In this document: positions 38,109 to 46,749 of the stretch, in pieces
Layout: the number at the start of each line of letters is the position of its first letter
Numbering within the stretch: the first letter of the stretch is position 1
Assembly: GCF_000092425.1 (NCBI RefSeq)
Contig: NC_014221.1
Span: 2,361,001-2,425,000, forward strand
DNA: 64,000 bases
Direction: 5' to 3'
Source of the DNA: Truepera radiovictrix DSM 17093
GTDB taxonomy: Bacteria > Deinococcota > Deinococci > Deinococcales > Trueperaceae
Position numbers and translations under genes: made by a program
Notes under the pieces: generated by a model
The model's database searches: none
What the model was told of the DNA's origin: nothing
The model's input: the letters and a program-made list of their open reading frames with translations, nothing else

Positions 38109-39083
38109 TTGGGCGTCGCCCGCGCCCTGTTGGCGCGCGGCGCCCTCACCGAACCCATCAACCTCGTCTACCTGACCCTGTTGGGCCTCCTCTGCGGCTA
38201 CCTCGTCAGCCCGCCGCTGGTGCGCGCCGCCTACTGGCTGCAGGGGCGCGTGCGGCGCGTCCCCCCGGACGCGGTGCTCGCAGCGAGCATCGGTAGCGCC
38301 TTTGCGCTCTTCGTCACGGTGCTCCTCAACAGCGTGCTCGAGCGCGTCCCCGGCTTTTCCTGGGCGCTCTCGCTCGTGCTCACGCTGGTCTTGGTCGTCG
38401 CCTCGAGCTGGTTCGCGGTCGCGAACCGGAAGCTGCTCACCCCCGCTGCGCTGCGCTTGCCCCCTAGGGAAGCCGAGCGGGAGGCGCGCGCGGTGGCGCT
38501 CGACACCTCGGCGCTCATCGACGGCCGCGTCGTGGAGATTGCGGCGGCGGGCTTTTTGAGCGGCAAGCTCCTCGTCCCCCGTTTTGTGCTCCTCGAGCTG
38601 CAGACCATCGCCGACTCGAGCGACGCCGAGCGGCGCAAGCGCGGGCGGCGCGGCCTGGAGATGCTAGAGGCGCTGCGCGACCTCCCGGACATCGCGCTGC
38701 ACGTCGTCCCCGACGACCCTGCGAGCGCGGGCGGTGAGGCGGTCGACGCCAGACTTGTGGGGTTCTGCCGCACGCGCCGCGCCGCGCTCGTGACGACCGA
38801 CGCCAACCTCGGTCACGTCGCGCGCCTTGAAGGGGTGCGGGTGCTCAACCCGCACGCGCTCGCGCAGGCGCTACGCCCTCACCTCTCGGCGGGCGACCAC
38901 CTCGCCGTGCGCGTCGTCAAACCGGGGCGGGAGCCGGGACAGGGATTGGCCTACCTCGACGACGGCACCCTCATCGTCGTCGAGGGGGCGGCGGCGCAGA
39001 TCGGTCGCGAGGTCGCGGTCGTCATCACCGGTCAGCTGCAGACGCACCTCGGCCGGATGGTGTTCGCTAGGCTCGAGCCGTGA
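38109..39083 (+). CDS. PIN/TRAM-domain membrane-anchored ribonuclease-like protein
   Basis: A protein of the YacL type. Membrane helices fill the first 115 residues, a PIN nuclease domain follows (ALDTSALIDGRVVEIAAAGF with its Asp, then ELQTIADSSDAERRKRGRRG, then TTDANLGHVA), and a TRAM RNA-binding domain ends it (VRVVKPGREPGQGLAYLDDGT). The listed TTG at 38109 cuts into the first helix. In frame upstream, LTLLVRGAACVGGALGGLG continues that helix back to a CTG at 38040 overlapping the radA stop, so the true start may be there. Function is likely RNA cleavage or binding at the membrane. Confidence 0.82.
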   Translation: MGVARALLARGALTEPINLVYLTLLGLLCGYLVSPPLVRAAYWLQGRVRRVPPDAVLAASIGSAFALFVTVLLNSVLERVPGFSWALSLVLTLVLVVASSWFAVANRKLLTPAALRLPPREAEREARAVALDTSALIDGRVVEIAAAGFLSGKLLVPRFVLLELQTIADSSDAERRKRGRRGLEMLEALRDLPDIALHVVPDDPASAGGEAVDARLVGFCRTRRAALVTTDANLGHVARLEGVRVLNPHALAQALRPHLSAGDHLAVRVVKPGREPGQGLAYLDDGTLIVVEGAAAQIGREVAVVITGQLQTHLGRMVFARLEP

Positions 39084-39591
39084 CGTCCTCACCCCCGACC
39101 GGAGCGGCCACGACCATGGGGTCAGCGGCGTCAGCAGCACCGGCGGGTGCGCGACGCGCCCTCGAGGCCGCCATCGCGTCACGCTCAAAGAGGTAGTGCA
39201 GCGTCGATCCCTCGTGGTAGGCGGCGCCGCGGAACTTCCATGTGAGCTTGTAAACGGGCGTCTCGCCCGCATCGATCTCCGCCTGGGCAACCTCCGAAAG
39301 CGCCTCCAGAAGCCCCCACCGCTGCAGCCGGTGCGGCGCCTCCGCGCTCACCTTGGCGGTCTCCTGCCAGATCTGGCGGCACTCCGGGTCGCGGCGCAGC
39401 AGTTCGGCAAACAGGTACGGCAACCACATGTAGGGGTACGCCCGCAGCAGTTTACGAACGGGGTACGAGAACCAGAGGCGGGTGGTGTGCGGGCTCAAGT
39501 CGAGCAGGTGCAGGGTTCTAGAGAGGGCCGTCCGGTGGTGGCGCTTTAAGCGGTTGTGTTGCCAGTAGGCGTTCGCCTGGTCACAGAGTTT
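39067..39591 (-). pseudogene. capsular-polysaccharide-type glycosyltransferase, C-terminal part
   Basis: From about 39591 the minus-strand frame reads KLCDQANAYWQHNRLKRHHRTALSRTL and goes on to residue 180 before its stop at 39067. It is the continuation of the glycosyltransferase whose N-terminal part lies at 40941-41350. The two parts join as PLIKK/KLCDQ. The mobile element at 39592-40940 separates them. The tail overlaps the end of the PIN/TRAM gene by 17 bases. Confidence 0.75.
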
Positions 39592-39720
39592 ACGGTTGAC
39601 ACTCCACACGGCTAAAGCCGTGGGATTCTTGGTTCAGCGACAGCACTTGCCGAGCTGGCGGTTTCCCCCATCTCAGTAGAGGCGCTATCTCCCCAAGCGT
39701 AAGTTCCGATGTGCCCCACC
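39592..39720 (-). ncRNA. probable omega/reRNA of the TnpB element
   Basis: By comparison with known TnpB systems, the guide RNA overlaps the 3' end of tnpB and ends at the right end of the element. The hairpin at 39607-39622 and the low-constraint tail of tnpB match that. The guide would come from flanking DNA, starting AAACTCTGTGACCAGG in the glycosyltransferase gene. The left border at 39720 is a guess. Confidence 0.4.
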
Positions 39721-40811
39721 GTACCGATGCCCAAAGTGAGGATATTGCGGGCCGCGTTTTCATCGCGGTCTGCGACGTATCCACAGTGAGGGCATACGTG
39801 TGTGCGAGTAGATAGTGTCTTTTCGACCTTGCAGCCACACTCGCTACAAGCCTGACTGGTGTACTGAGGCGGGACGGCGACTGTGATGCGTCCAAACACC
39901 TTACCGAAGTATTCCAGCCAAGTTCTGAATTGATACCAAGAGGCATCACTGATGGATTTTGCAAGGCCGTGATTCTTCACCATGTTGCGGATTCTCAAAT
40001 CTTCATAGGCAACCAAGTCTGCCGACTGGATGACGCACCGCGCCAGTTTGATGGCGTGGTCTTTACGCTGCCGTTGGATTTGGAGATGCTTCCTGGCGAG
40101 ACGCTTCACGGCCTTGCGCCGATTATTCGACCCCTTGGCCTTCTTGCTCACGCGGCGTTGCAGCTTTTTGATCTGCTTTTCCGCCTTTCGCAAGAATCGG
40201 GGATTGGGTTCCTTATGGCCGTTGCTGTCCGTATAGAAGTCCTGTAGCCCTACGTCCAGACCGAGGGTCTTTCCGGTGGCTTCCAGTGGTTCTTTGCGGT
40301 CAGCATCCACGGCAAACTGGATGTAGTAGCCGTCTGCCTTCCTGACCAGCCGCACCCGCTTGATGAGCGAGGGGTGGTAAAAGAGCAGGTCACGGGTACC
40401 TTTCATCTTCAGTTTGCCGATACCGCATTTGTCAGTGAAGGTGATGGACTTACGGTCTTCCGAGAGCTTCCAGCCCGTCGTTTTGTACTCGACAGACCGG
40501 ACGTTCTTCTTGAACTGTGGGTAGCCCTTCTTGCCCTTCACCTTCTTCTTGCAGTTGTCGTAGAACCGAGCAATCGCGCTCCACGCTCTCTCGGCTGCCG
40601 CTTGGCGAGCCTGAGAGTTGAGGCGGTCTGCAAAGTCGTATTCAGCTGCAAGGACTGCACACAGCTTGTTGAGGTCGTACTTGCTGACGCCACGGTTGTC
40701 CATCCAGTAGCGCAAAGCCTTGTTCCTGATGAACTGGGTGACGCGGATGGCTTCGTCTATGGCGACGAATTGCTCCGCTCTCCCGTAGGCTTTGAACTCA
40801 AGGATGACCAT
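39612..40811 (-). CDS. tnpB: TnpB RNA-guided nuclease (OrfB)
   Basis: A 399-residue TnpB. The RuvC residues are all kept: Asp186 (LGLDVGL), Glu270 (VAYEDLRI) and Asp350 (DRDENAARN). A zinc finger has Cys322, 325, 340 and 343 (CSEC and CPHC). It should therefore be active. TnpB proteins of this family cut DNA guided by an RNA from the transposon right end. The last 40 residues are repetitive and lie where the guide RNA is encoded. The ATG is at 40811. Lower GC than neighbours marks it as foreign. Confidence 0.92.
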   Translation of the reverse strand: MVILEFKAYGRAEQFVAIDEAIRVTQFIRNKALRYWMDNRGVSKYDLNKLCAVLAAEYDFADRLNSQARQAAAERAWSAIARFYDNCKKKVKGKKGYPQFKKNVRSVEYKTTGWKLSEDRKSITFTDKCGIGKLKMKGTRDLLFYHPSLIKRVRLVRKADGYYIQFAVDADRKEPLEATGKTLGLDVGLQDFYTDSNGHKEPNPRFLRKAEKQIKKLQRRVSKKAKGSNNRRKAVKRLARKHLQIQRQRKDHAIKLARCVIQSADLVAYEDLRIRNMVKNHGLAKSISDASWYQFRTWLEYFGKVFGRITVAVPPQYTSQACSECGCKVEKTLSTRTHVCPHCGYVADRDENAARNILTLGIGTVGHIGTYAWGDSASTEMGETASSASAVAEPRIPRL

Positions 40812-40940
40812 GACTGCCCGCAGTCTAGCCCACTTTATGCTGAGGCGTCAAGCATAAGCTCTGGCACCGCCGCCCGTTGGGCGGCCTGGGTTCTACATCC
40901 CACCCATAAATGGGTGGGTTTTCCACCCAGACCCTTTTTT

Positions 40941-41350
40941 ATAAGGGGGCACTCGGGGCTCGCGGCCATGAACCAGGCGTCGATCAAGCGGCTGCGCGTG
41001 GGGTCGCTAAAGGCGAAAAACCCCGAGCGCGTCACCTCCGGCAACCAGCTGTCGAGCGGCTGACGGCAGAAACACGTGGCGTCGGCCCAGACGCCGCCGT
41101 AGCGCGCGAGGAGGTTCACCCGGATGATGTCGGAGCGCGCCTGGATCTTGACATCGCTCTTCGGGTGAATGACCGCCTCGACGTCGACGTAATCGGCGAG
41201 GTTGGTGTCGTCTAGAAAGATGATCTGCCAGCCTGGGTTGAGCGCGCGCCACGAGGCGTAGCACTCTTTGACGACCAAAGGTGCGCGTTCCAGACCCTGA
41301 GACCACATGAGCCAGATGGTCTTGGGCAGGTGCGGTGTAGGTTGCGCCAT
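40941..41350 (-). pseudogene. capsular-polysaccharide-type glycosyltransferase, N-terminal part
   Basis: From the ATG at 41350 it reads PKTIWLMWSQGLERAPLVVKECYASW, the opening of Caps_synth/GT32-like transferases. IKARSD-type text (KIQARSDIIRVNLLARYGGVWADATCF) holds the GGxWxD nucleotide-sugar motif. The frame runs into the transposon at PLIKK. The gene was probably intact before insertion, with about 310 residues in all. Confidence 0.78.
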
Positions 41351-41509
41351 CTCATCCCCTTCTTACCCTTCTCAGCGCGCTTTCCGCACCTAAGATAACA
41401 TACTGCCGCCTGAGGGCATAGCCTCATCCGCACTTTTTGGCTCCGTGTGAAAAACCTCGTTGGGGACACAAGCAACCACCAAGGAGAGTGGCGGCGTTTG
41501 CAGTGAGCG

Positions 41510-41821
41510 CTACGAGGGGCTCGTCTCGGGGGTCGCGGCGCGCGCCGCCTCGACGAGGCTCTCGGCAAAGTGCGCGGCGCGCTTGGGGTGCACCTGGGTG
41601 TAGAGGTGCTGCTCACGCCCGGGTAGCGCGACGAGCACGTTGGGCGCCTGTTTGCAGAGGTCGAAGCAGTCGTGCCGCAACACCCGCGCGGGGAGCCCCT
41701 GCGCGGCGAAGGTCGCCTCGAGCGCCGCCGCCAGCTCCGCGGCGCCCCGCCGCGTACAGCTCTTGGCGCGGCACACGTAGACGTGTATGGGGGGGGTCGT
41801 GGTGGGAGTTGCGTCGGCCAT
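41510..41821 (-). CDS. thioredoxin-like 2Fe-2S ferredoxin
   Basis: A 103-residue protein with four spaced cysteines: CRAKSC near residue 17 and DCFDLC near 51. HVYVCRAKSCTRRGAAEL and VLRHDCFDLCKQAPNVLV match the NuoE-like 2Fe-2S fold. It may be an electron carrier. On its strand TAGCGT ends five bases before the ATG. The gap 41822-42128 after it holds no gene, only short repeats. Confidence 0.8.
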   Translation of the reverse strand: MADATPTTTPPIHVYVCRAKSCTRRGAAELAAALEATFAAQGLPARVLRHDCFDLCKQAPNVLVALPGREQHLYTQVHPKRAAHFAESLVEAARAATPETSPS

Positions 41822-42094
41822 GGCTTACGCTAGCACGTGGAGCGGTGCGACCCGGTAGCGCCTCGAAGCGCCCCCGGAGGGCGAGGGTAGACGCGGCGCC
41901 AACACCTACCCCTCACGCCCGACCGAGCACCCCGGTATCGCCACGCGCCTCTACAAGGCGTCTTGTGAGCGTCTTGTCTTGCGAGCGTCTTTTTGTACCG
42001 AAAGGGTTGTGCCGCAAGGAACCCTGGCTCTGCGCCCCTCGGCAACGGCCGGGGGCGCGGACTGGCGCCAGCGCGTTACCCGGCACGTTACGAT

Positions 42095-42120
42095 GTAGCA
42101 ACTAGCGGTAGCAACTAGCG
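42095..42120. repeat. 13-bp tandem duplication
   Basis: GTAGCAACTAGCG at 42095-42107 and again at 42108-42120, just past the pgi stop. It lies in a 307-base gap where I see no other feature. Confidence 0.7.
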
Positions 42121-42128
42121 CCTCTCCC

Positions 42129-43787
42129 CTAGCGCCACGCCTTATAGGCGTTGATCAAGCCGTTCGTGCTGCTGTCGTGGCTCGTCACCACCGCGTCACC
42201 CGAGAGCTCCGGCAGGATCGTTTTGGCGAGCACCTTGCCGAGCTCGACGCCCATCTGGTCGAACGAGTTGATGTTCCAGATGACCCCTTGGGTAAAGATC
42301 TTGTGCTCGTAGAGCGCGATCAGCATGCCGAGCGTTTTGGGGTCTAGGCGGCGGTAGAGAAACGAGTTCGTCGGCCGGTTGCCCTCAAAGACCTTCGAGG
42401 CGGCGAGCAGCTCGGGGTCGACGCCGCCCGAACCCGTTTTGGCGACCTCCGCCCGCGCCTCAGCGAGCGTCCGCCCGCGCATCAGCGCCTCGGTCTGGGC
42501 GAAAAAGTTCGAGAGCAAGATGGGGTGGTGCTCGCCCACTGGGTTGTGCGTCTGCGCGGCGGCCAAAAAGTCGCAGGGGACGAGTTTGGTGCCTTGGTGG
42601 ATGAGCTGGTAAAAGGCGTGCTGCCCGTTCGTCCCGGGTTGCCCCCAGATGATGGGGCCGGTGCTCACGCCGACCTCGTGGCCCTCGCGCGTCACCCGTT
42701 TGCCGTTGGACTCCATGTCGCCCTGCTGGAAGTAGCTGGCGAAGTGCTCGAGGTAAAAGTCGTAGGGCAAGATCGCGTGCGTCTGCGCCCCGAAAAAGTT
42801 GTTGTACCAAACGCCCAAGAGCGCCATGATCACGGGGATGTTGCGCTCAAGCGGGGCGGTGCGGAAGTGCGTGTCGACTTCAAAAGCGCCCTCTAAAAGC
42901 GCCTCGAAGTGCTCCATGCCGAGGTAGAGCGCGATCGAGAGCCCGATCGCGCTCCACAGCGAGTAGCGCCCACCGACCCAGTCGGAGAACTCAAACATGT
43001 TTTCGGGGTCGATGCCAAACGCCGCGACCGCCTGTTGGTTCGTCGACATGGCGACGAAGTGCTTCGCGACCGCCCCCTCGTCCCCCGCCGCGGCGAGCAG
43101 CCAACGCTTGGCCGTCTCGGCGTTCGTCATCGTCTCCTGGGTCGTAAAGGTCTTCGAGGCGACCAGAAAGAGCGTCGTCTCGGGGCGCAGCTTTTGCAGC
43201 GTCTCGGCGATGTCGCTGCCGTCGACGTTCGAGACGTAGTGCACGCGTAGCCGCGGGTGCGCGTAGGGCTTAAGCGCGTGCGTCACCATCTTGGGGCCCA
43301 GGTCCGAACCGCCGATACCGATGTTGACGATGTCTGTCACCGCCTCGCCGGTAAACCCCGTCCAGCGGCCCTTGCGCACCGCCTCGCTAAAGCGGCGCAT
43401 CCTCTCCAGCACCCGCCTCACCCCCGGCATCACGTCCTCACCGTCGACGAAGATGGGCTCGTCCGAGCGGTTGCGGAGCGCGACGTGCAGCACGGCGCGG
43501 TCTTCGGTAACGTTGATCTTCGCGCCCGAAAACATCGCCTCGCGCATCTCGGGCACCTTGGCGGCGCGGGCGAGCGCGACAAGCTTGTCCATCGTCTCCT
43601 GGGTGATGCGGTTTTTCGAGTAGTCGAAGAGCAGCTCGCCGAGACGCAGCGAAAAGCGCTCGAAGCGCTCCGGGTCGGCCGCGAAAAGGTCGCGCATGTG
43701 CACCTCGCGCGTCGCGTCGGCGTGCTCTTGCAGGGCGTCCCAAGCGGCCTGGAACTGCTGAGGGTCGCGTGTGGTGGCGTCGGTCAT
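42129..43787 (-). CDS. pgi: glucose-6-phosphate isomerase
   Basis: A 552-residue isomerase of the E. coli-like long class. Hallmarks: [53 protein letters not shown] and the active-site segment [20 protein letters not shown]. The C-terminal lysine region is [11 protein letters not shown]. The frame opens upstream. ATG 43787 follows GAGGA closely; ATG 43802 would add five residues. It is divergent from the ubiA gene. Confidence 0.95.
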   Translation of the reverse strand: MTDATTRDPQQFQAAWDALQEHADATREVHMRDLFAADPERFERFSLRLGELLFDYSKNRITQETMDKLVALARAAKVPEMREAMFSGAKINVTEDRAVLHVALRNRSDEPIFVDGEDVMPGVRRVLERMRRFSEAVRKGRWTGFTGEAVTDIVNIGIGGSDLGPKMVTHALKPYAHPRLRVHYVSNVDGSDIAETLQKLRPETTLFLVASKTFTTQETMTNAETAKRWLLAAAGDEGAVAKHFVAMSTNQQAVAAFGIDPENMFEFSDWVGGRYSLWSAIGLSIALYLGMEHFEALLEGAFEVDTHFRTAPLERNIPVIMALLGVWYNNFFGAQTHAILPYDFYLEHFASYFQQGDMESNGKRVTREGHEVGVSTGPIIWGQPGTNGQHAFYQLIHQGTKLVPCDFLAAAQTHNPVGEHHPILLSNFFAQTEALMRGRTLAEARAEVAKTGSGGVDPELLAASKVFEGNRPTNSFLYRRLDPKTLGMLIALYEHKIFTQGVIWNINSFDQMGVELGKVLAKTILPELSGDAVVTSHDSSTNGLINAYKAWR

Positions 43788-43884
43788 ACGGTCCTCGGTC
43801 ATAGGGATAGGGGTCCTCTCGAGCTCATCAGCCCCCCCATTGTACGCACCCAGAGCGGCGCGCAGCCCCCAGCCGCCGCTAAGG

Positions 43885-43890
43885 TATCGT
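43885..43890 (+). promoter_or_regulatory. -10 box of leaderless promoter, ubiA-like gene
   Basis: TATCGT ends six bases before the GTG at 43897. Confidence 0.42.
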
Positions 43891-43896
43891 AGGGGC

Positions 43897-44763
43897 GTGA
43901 ACCGCAGCGCCCCCCCCCGCTTCACCACCTATTTGCGCTTCGTCAAGTTTGAACACACCCTCTTCGCCCTGCCGTTCGCCTACGGCGGGATGCTGCTCGC
44001 TACGCGCAGCTGGCCGGGGTTTTGGGTGTTTTTTTGGGTGACGGTCGCGATGGTCGGGGCGCGCACCGCGAGCATGGCCCTTAACCGCGTCATCGACGCT
44101 GAGATCGACGCGCGCAACCCGCGCACGGCGGAGCGCGAAATCCCGCAGGGTGTCCTCAGCAAACGGCAGGGCCTCATCCTGGCGTTCGCCGGTTTCGCGC
44201 TGCTCGCGCTTGCCGGCGCCGCCCTCAACCCGCTGACCTTCGCACTCCTCCCCGTAGCCGTCTTTTTCCTAGCACTTTACCCCTACACCAAGCGCTTTAC
44301 CTGGCTCTGCCACCTCTGGTTGGGCCTCACCATCGGCGCGGCGGCGGCGGGGGGGTGGATCGCCGTGACGGGCGCCTTTGCACCCGCCGCCGTCGCCCTC
44401 TGGGCGGGGGTCGCCGCCTGGATTGCCGGTTTCGATGTGATCTACGCCGTCCTCGACGTCGAGGTCGACCGGCGCGAGGGCGTCTACAGCATCCCCGCGC
44501 ACTTCGGCGTCGAGACGGCGCTCGAGATCTCCGCCGCACTGCACCTGCTCGCGTGGGGCCTTTTGGCGCTGGCGCTGCCGCTATCTGGCTCGAGCTGGCC
44601 CTACGCGCTCGGCCTCACGCTCGTCGGCGGCGTTCTCCTCTACGCGCAGCACCTCGTCCGGCGTCAAGGCGTCGGCGCCGCGCTGCGCTCGTTTAACGCC
44701 AACCTCTACGTCGGCGCGCTGATGCTCGCCGCTATCGTCGCCGACATCCTCCTCGTCCCCTAG
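43897..44763 (+). CDS. UbiA-like prenyltransferase (menaquinone side chain)
   Basis: A 288-residue membrane enzyme of the UbiA family with about eight membrane helices. First aspartate-rich motif: [25 protein letters not shown]. Second: [22 protein letters not shown]. It transfers a polyprenyl chain to an aromatic acid. The close match to proteins called MqnP in futalosine-pathway bacteria suggests menaquinone synthesis, but 4-hydroxybenzoate is possible. The GTG at 43897 is chosen because the helix-rich region begins after it. Confidence 0.85.
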   Translation: MNRSAPPRFTTYLRFVKFEHTLFALPFAYGGMLLATRSWPGFWVFFWVTVAMVGARTASMALNRVIDAEIDARNPRTAEREIPQGVLSKRQGLILAFAGFALLALAGAALNPLTFALLPVAVFFLALYPYTKRFTWLCHLWLGLTIGAAAAGGWIAVTGAFAPAAVALWAGVAAWIAGFDVIYAVLDVEVDRREGVYSIPAHFGVETALEISAALHLLAWGLLALALPLSGSSWPYALGLTLVGGVLLYAQHLVRRQGVGAALRSFNANLYVGALMLAAIVADILLVP

Positions 44764-44782
44764 CCCACCGCCCAAGGACGCG

Positions 44783-44812
44783 TTGACAAGCACCCCGTGA
44801 CTCCGGTATCAT
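44783..44812 (+). promoter_or_regulatory. promoter of the tRNA cluster
   Basis: TTGACA (44783-44788) and TATCAT (44807-44812), spacing 18. It lies 31 bases before tRNA-Asp. Confidence 0.7.
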
Positions 44813-44843
44813 GCCGCTTGCCCGCTCAGGTGGGCGAGCGTGT

Positions 44844-44919
44844 GGAGCCGTAGTGTAGGGGTTAGCATATCTGCCTGTCACGCAGAAGGTCGCGGGTTCA
44901 AATCCCGTCGGCTCCGCCA
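44844..44919 (+). tRNA. tRNA-Asp (anticodon GTC)
   Basis: 76 bases. Acceptor GGAGCCG pairs with CGGCTCC. The anticodon loop reads CTGTCAC. CCA is encoded. The T-loop GTTCAAATC is normal. Confidence 0.95.
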
Positions 44920-44971
44920 AAAAGCCCGTCGGCATCGGCGAGAGTTTGCACGCCAACGATGCCGACGCCTT

Positions 44972-45047
44972 GGCCAGATAGCTCAGTTGGTAGAGCATAC
45001 GACTGAAAATCGTAGTGTCGGCGGTTCGATCCCGCCTCTGGCCACCA
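44972..45047 (+). tRNA. tRNA-Phe (anticodon GAA)
   Basis: 76 bases. Acceptor GGCCAGA pairs with TCTGGCC. Anticodon stem ACGACTGAAAATCGT. T-loop GTTCGATCC. CCA is encoded. Confidence 0.95.
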
Positions 45048-45102
45048 CAAGTGCTAGGCATCCGGGTATCATCGCTCGACTAGGGTGATACCTCTAGCGC
45101 GT

Positions 45103-45177
45103 GCCAATGTAGCTCAGTGGTAGAGCAATCGATTCGTAATCGATAGGTCGTCGGTTCAAATCCGACCATTGGCTCCA
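45103..45177 (+). tRNA. tRNA-Thr (anticodon CGT)
   Basis: 75 bases. Acceptor GCCAATG pairs with CATTGGC. The anticodon loop TTCGTAA gives CGT, reading ACG. CCA is encoded. Last gene before the CRISPR region. Confidence 0.94.
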
Positions 45178-45210
45178 AGAAAAAGCCCGTCGGAGACGGC
45201 AAAAGTAAAA

Positions 45211-45239
45211 CCCGCCCAAGGTGGCGGGTGCTTTTTTTG
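45211..45239 (+). terminator. rho-independent terminator after tRNA-Thr
   Basis: ACCCGCC (45211-45217) pairs with GGCGGGT (45224-45230), then a run of seven T. Confidence 0.88.
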
Positions 45240-45346
45240 GTTACACGTACTGCTTCTTTGCACCTACTGGTTGCGGCCAACGATCCACTCTGCTAAGGAG
45301 TGGAGCTTACCCGCCTCCCGATGGCCGCACTAGAAGCCATTGACGG

Positions 45347-46298
45347 GTTTCAATCCCCTGACGGGGCAGATCCTTTTGCAACTAGGGCAAAGGTCTTCTG
45401 TAGGCAGCTCAACTGTGATTGTTTCAATCCCCTGACGGGGCAGATCCTTTTGCAACTTCACGTTCACAGCACCGCCACCGGTAGGACCCGGTGGCTCGTT
45501 TCAATCCCCTGACGGGGCAGATCCTTTTGCAACCTCCCTCGTCTTTCGGTTCCCCCTTTTTATGCGTCTCTTGTTTCAATCCCCTGACGGGGCAGATCCT
45601 TTTGCAACACGAACCTGTGGTCATAGCTCAGGCCGGGCGCTACGAAACGGTTTCAATCCCCTGACGGGGCAGATCCTTTTGTAACCCATCGGAGGGGACA
45701 TCTGAGGGGGGCGCAACCTCGTTTGTGTTTCAATCCCCTGACGGGGCAGATCCTTTTGTAACAGGGAAATTCATGTTCGTAAACCTCACGCCACACCCAG
45801 TTAGTTTCAATCCCCTGACGGGGCAGATCCTTTTGTAACTGGAGGCATAAGATGGCTATCCTGGCGTTCAGAAAAAGCCAGTTTCAATCCCCTGACGGGG
45901 CAGATCCTTTTGTAACCAGACGCTCCTCACCTTCGCGACACTACCGACACCTGCCGGTTTCAATCCCCTGACGGGGCAGATCCTTTTGTAACCGCTCCGT
46001 CATACTCACCCGCGTCGAGGAGAGCCGCGTAAGGTTTCAATCCCCTGACGGGGCAGATCCTTTTGTAACCTGCGCGCCGCTTTCAAGCGCCTGGTCCTCA
46101 AGCACCACCCGTTTCAATCCCCTGACGGGGCAGATCCTTTTGTAACTCGTCGAGGGTAGCTGGCAGGACATCACCAACATGCGCCGGTTTCAATCCCCTG
46201 ACGGGGCAGATCCTTTTGTAACAAACGCAACCGCCCTGGGCGCACCGTCTTGTAAAACCATGGTTTCAATCCCCTGACGGGGCAGATCCTTTTGTAAC
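45347..46298 (-). CRISPR. CRISPR array, 13 repeats, no cas genes in the window
   Basis: Thirteen 36-base repeats with 12 spacers of 38-41 bases. On the plus strand each starts GTTTCAATCCCCTGACGGGG and ends CTTTTG[C/T]AAC. Repeat starts: 45347, 45421, 45498, 45573, 45650, 45727, 45804, 45881, 45957, 46034, 46111, 46187, 46263. The first four end GCAAC and the last nine GTAAC. On the minus strand the repeat ends ATTGAAAC, the usual 3' mark, so the array is probably transcribed leftward from a leader at the right. CCCC/GGGG would give a short repeat stem. Confidence 0.97.
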
Positions 46299-46749
46299 TC
46301 TACCCTCTGGGAGGCCCGTCTGGCAAGGGGTTTTTGAGGGTCATTTGACATCCCTCAAGTTATCCACAGCTTGGCCTGTGGATAACTCCAAAAGGACGAG
46401 GTGCGGGCTGTGGATAACCGCTAAGGGCGACTGACAAACGCTGAAACGTTCTTGCGTTAACACAGATTGTCAAGGTGCGCGTCACGGTGGGGGGCGTGAC
46501 GGTATAAGAATAACATATGCTGCGGGGTTATGCAGCTTATGGGGCGCTGGCGGGTTGCTCGCTATTTAAGACTTGGCGTTTGCGCCTCTATGTTACTTTG
46601 GAGTCATTCAAGTGCGCTCAGTGACGCTGGCGAAAGGTAGAGCGCAGCAGCTGGGTAACCAGTACGGCGTAGCCCTTGACGTCCCGACTACCACACCAGC
46701 GGAGCGTCCTGATTAGCCGACGTGGATCGCAAAGCCCGGAGAAGAGCTC
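46299..46749. other. non-coding leader/regulatory segment beside the CRISPR array
   Basis: About 450 bases without a convincing gene. It holds, in order, an inverted repeat TTGAGGG/CCCTCAA (46334-46340 and 46352-46358), the DnaA-box cluster, another inverted repeat CGTCACG/CGTGACG (46480-46486 and 46495-46501) and AT-rich text (46503-46520). It should include the CRISPR leader (reading left) and the promoter of the helicase gene (reading right). I could not place either -35/-10 pair. Confidence 0.55.
46358..46417. promoter_or_regulatory. cluster of three DnaA-box sequences
   Basis: TTATCCACA at 46360-46368 and its reverse complement TGTGGATAA at 46377-46385 and 46409-46417 match the classic DnaA box exactly. 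The first two lie in a perfect 12-base inverted repeat, AGTTATCCACAG (46358-46369) and CTGTGGATAACT (46376-46387), separated by six bases. No dnaA, dnaN or rep gene is in the window. Confidence 0.65.

Larger units (their letters stand above)
39592..40940 (-). mobile_element. IS200/IS605-like element carrying only tnpB
   Basis: About 1.35 kb, without a TnpA gene. It splits a glycosyltransferase gene. Its transposon right end, at low coordinates, has a hairpin CACGGC/GCCGTG (39607-39612 and 39617-39622) that includes the tnpB stop. Its left end has two hairpins: CCGCCC/GGGCGG (40870-40884) and CCCACCCAT/ATGGGTGGG (40899-40918). No target duplication is seen, as expected for the family. The ends are set by where the host protein resumes, so they are good to a few bases because both flanks are A-rich. 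Confidence 0.8.

Noticed and set aside
45300-45624. Short reading frames across the CRISPR repeats
   Set aside because: They only translate the repeats and spacers.
46676-46705. TTGACG at 46676 as the -35 box of the helicase gene
   Set aside because: No acceptable -10 box follows at 16-19 bases.
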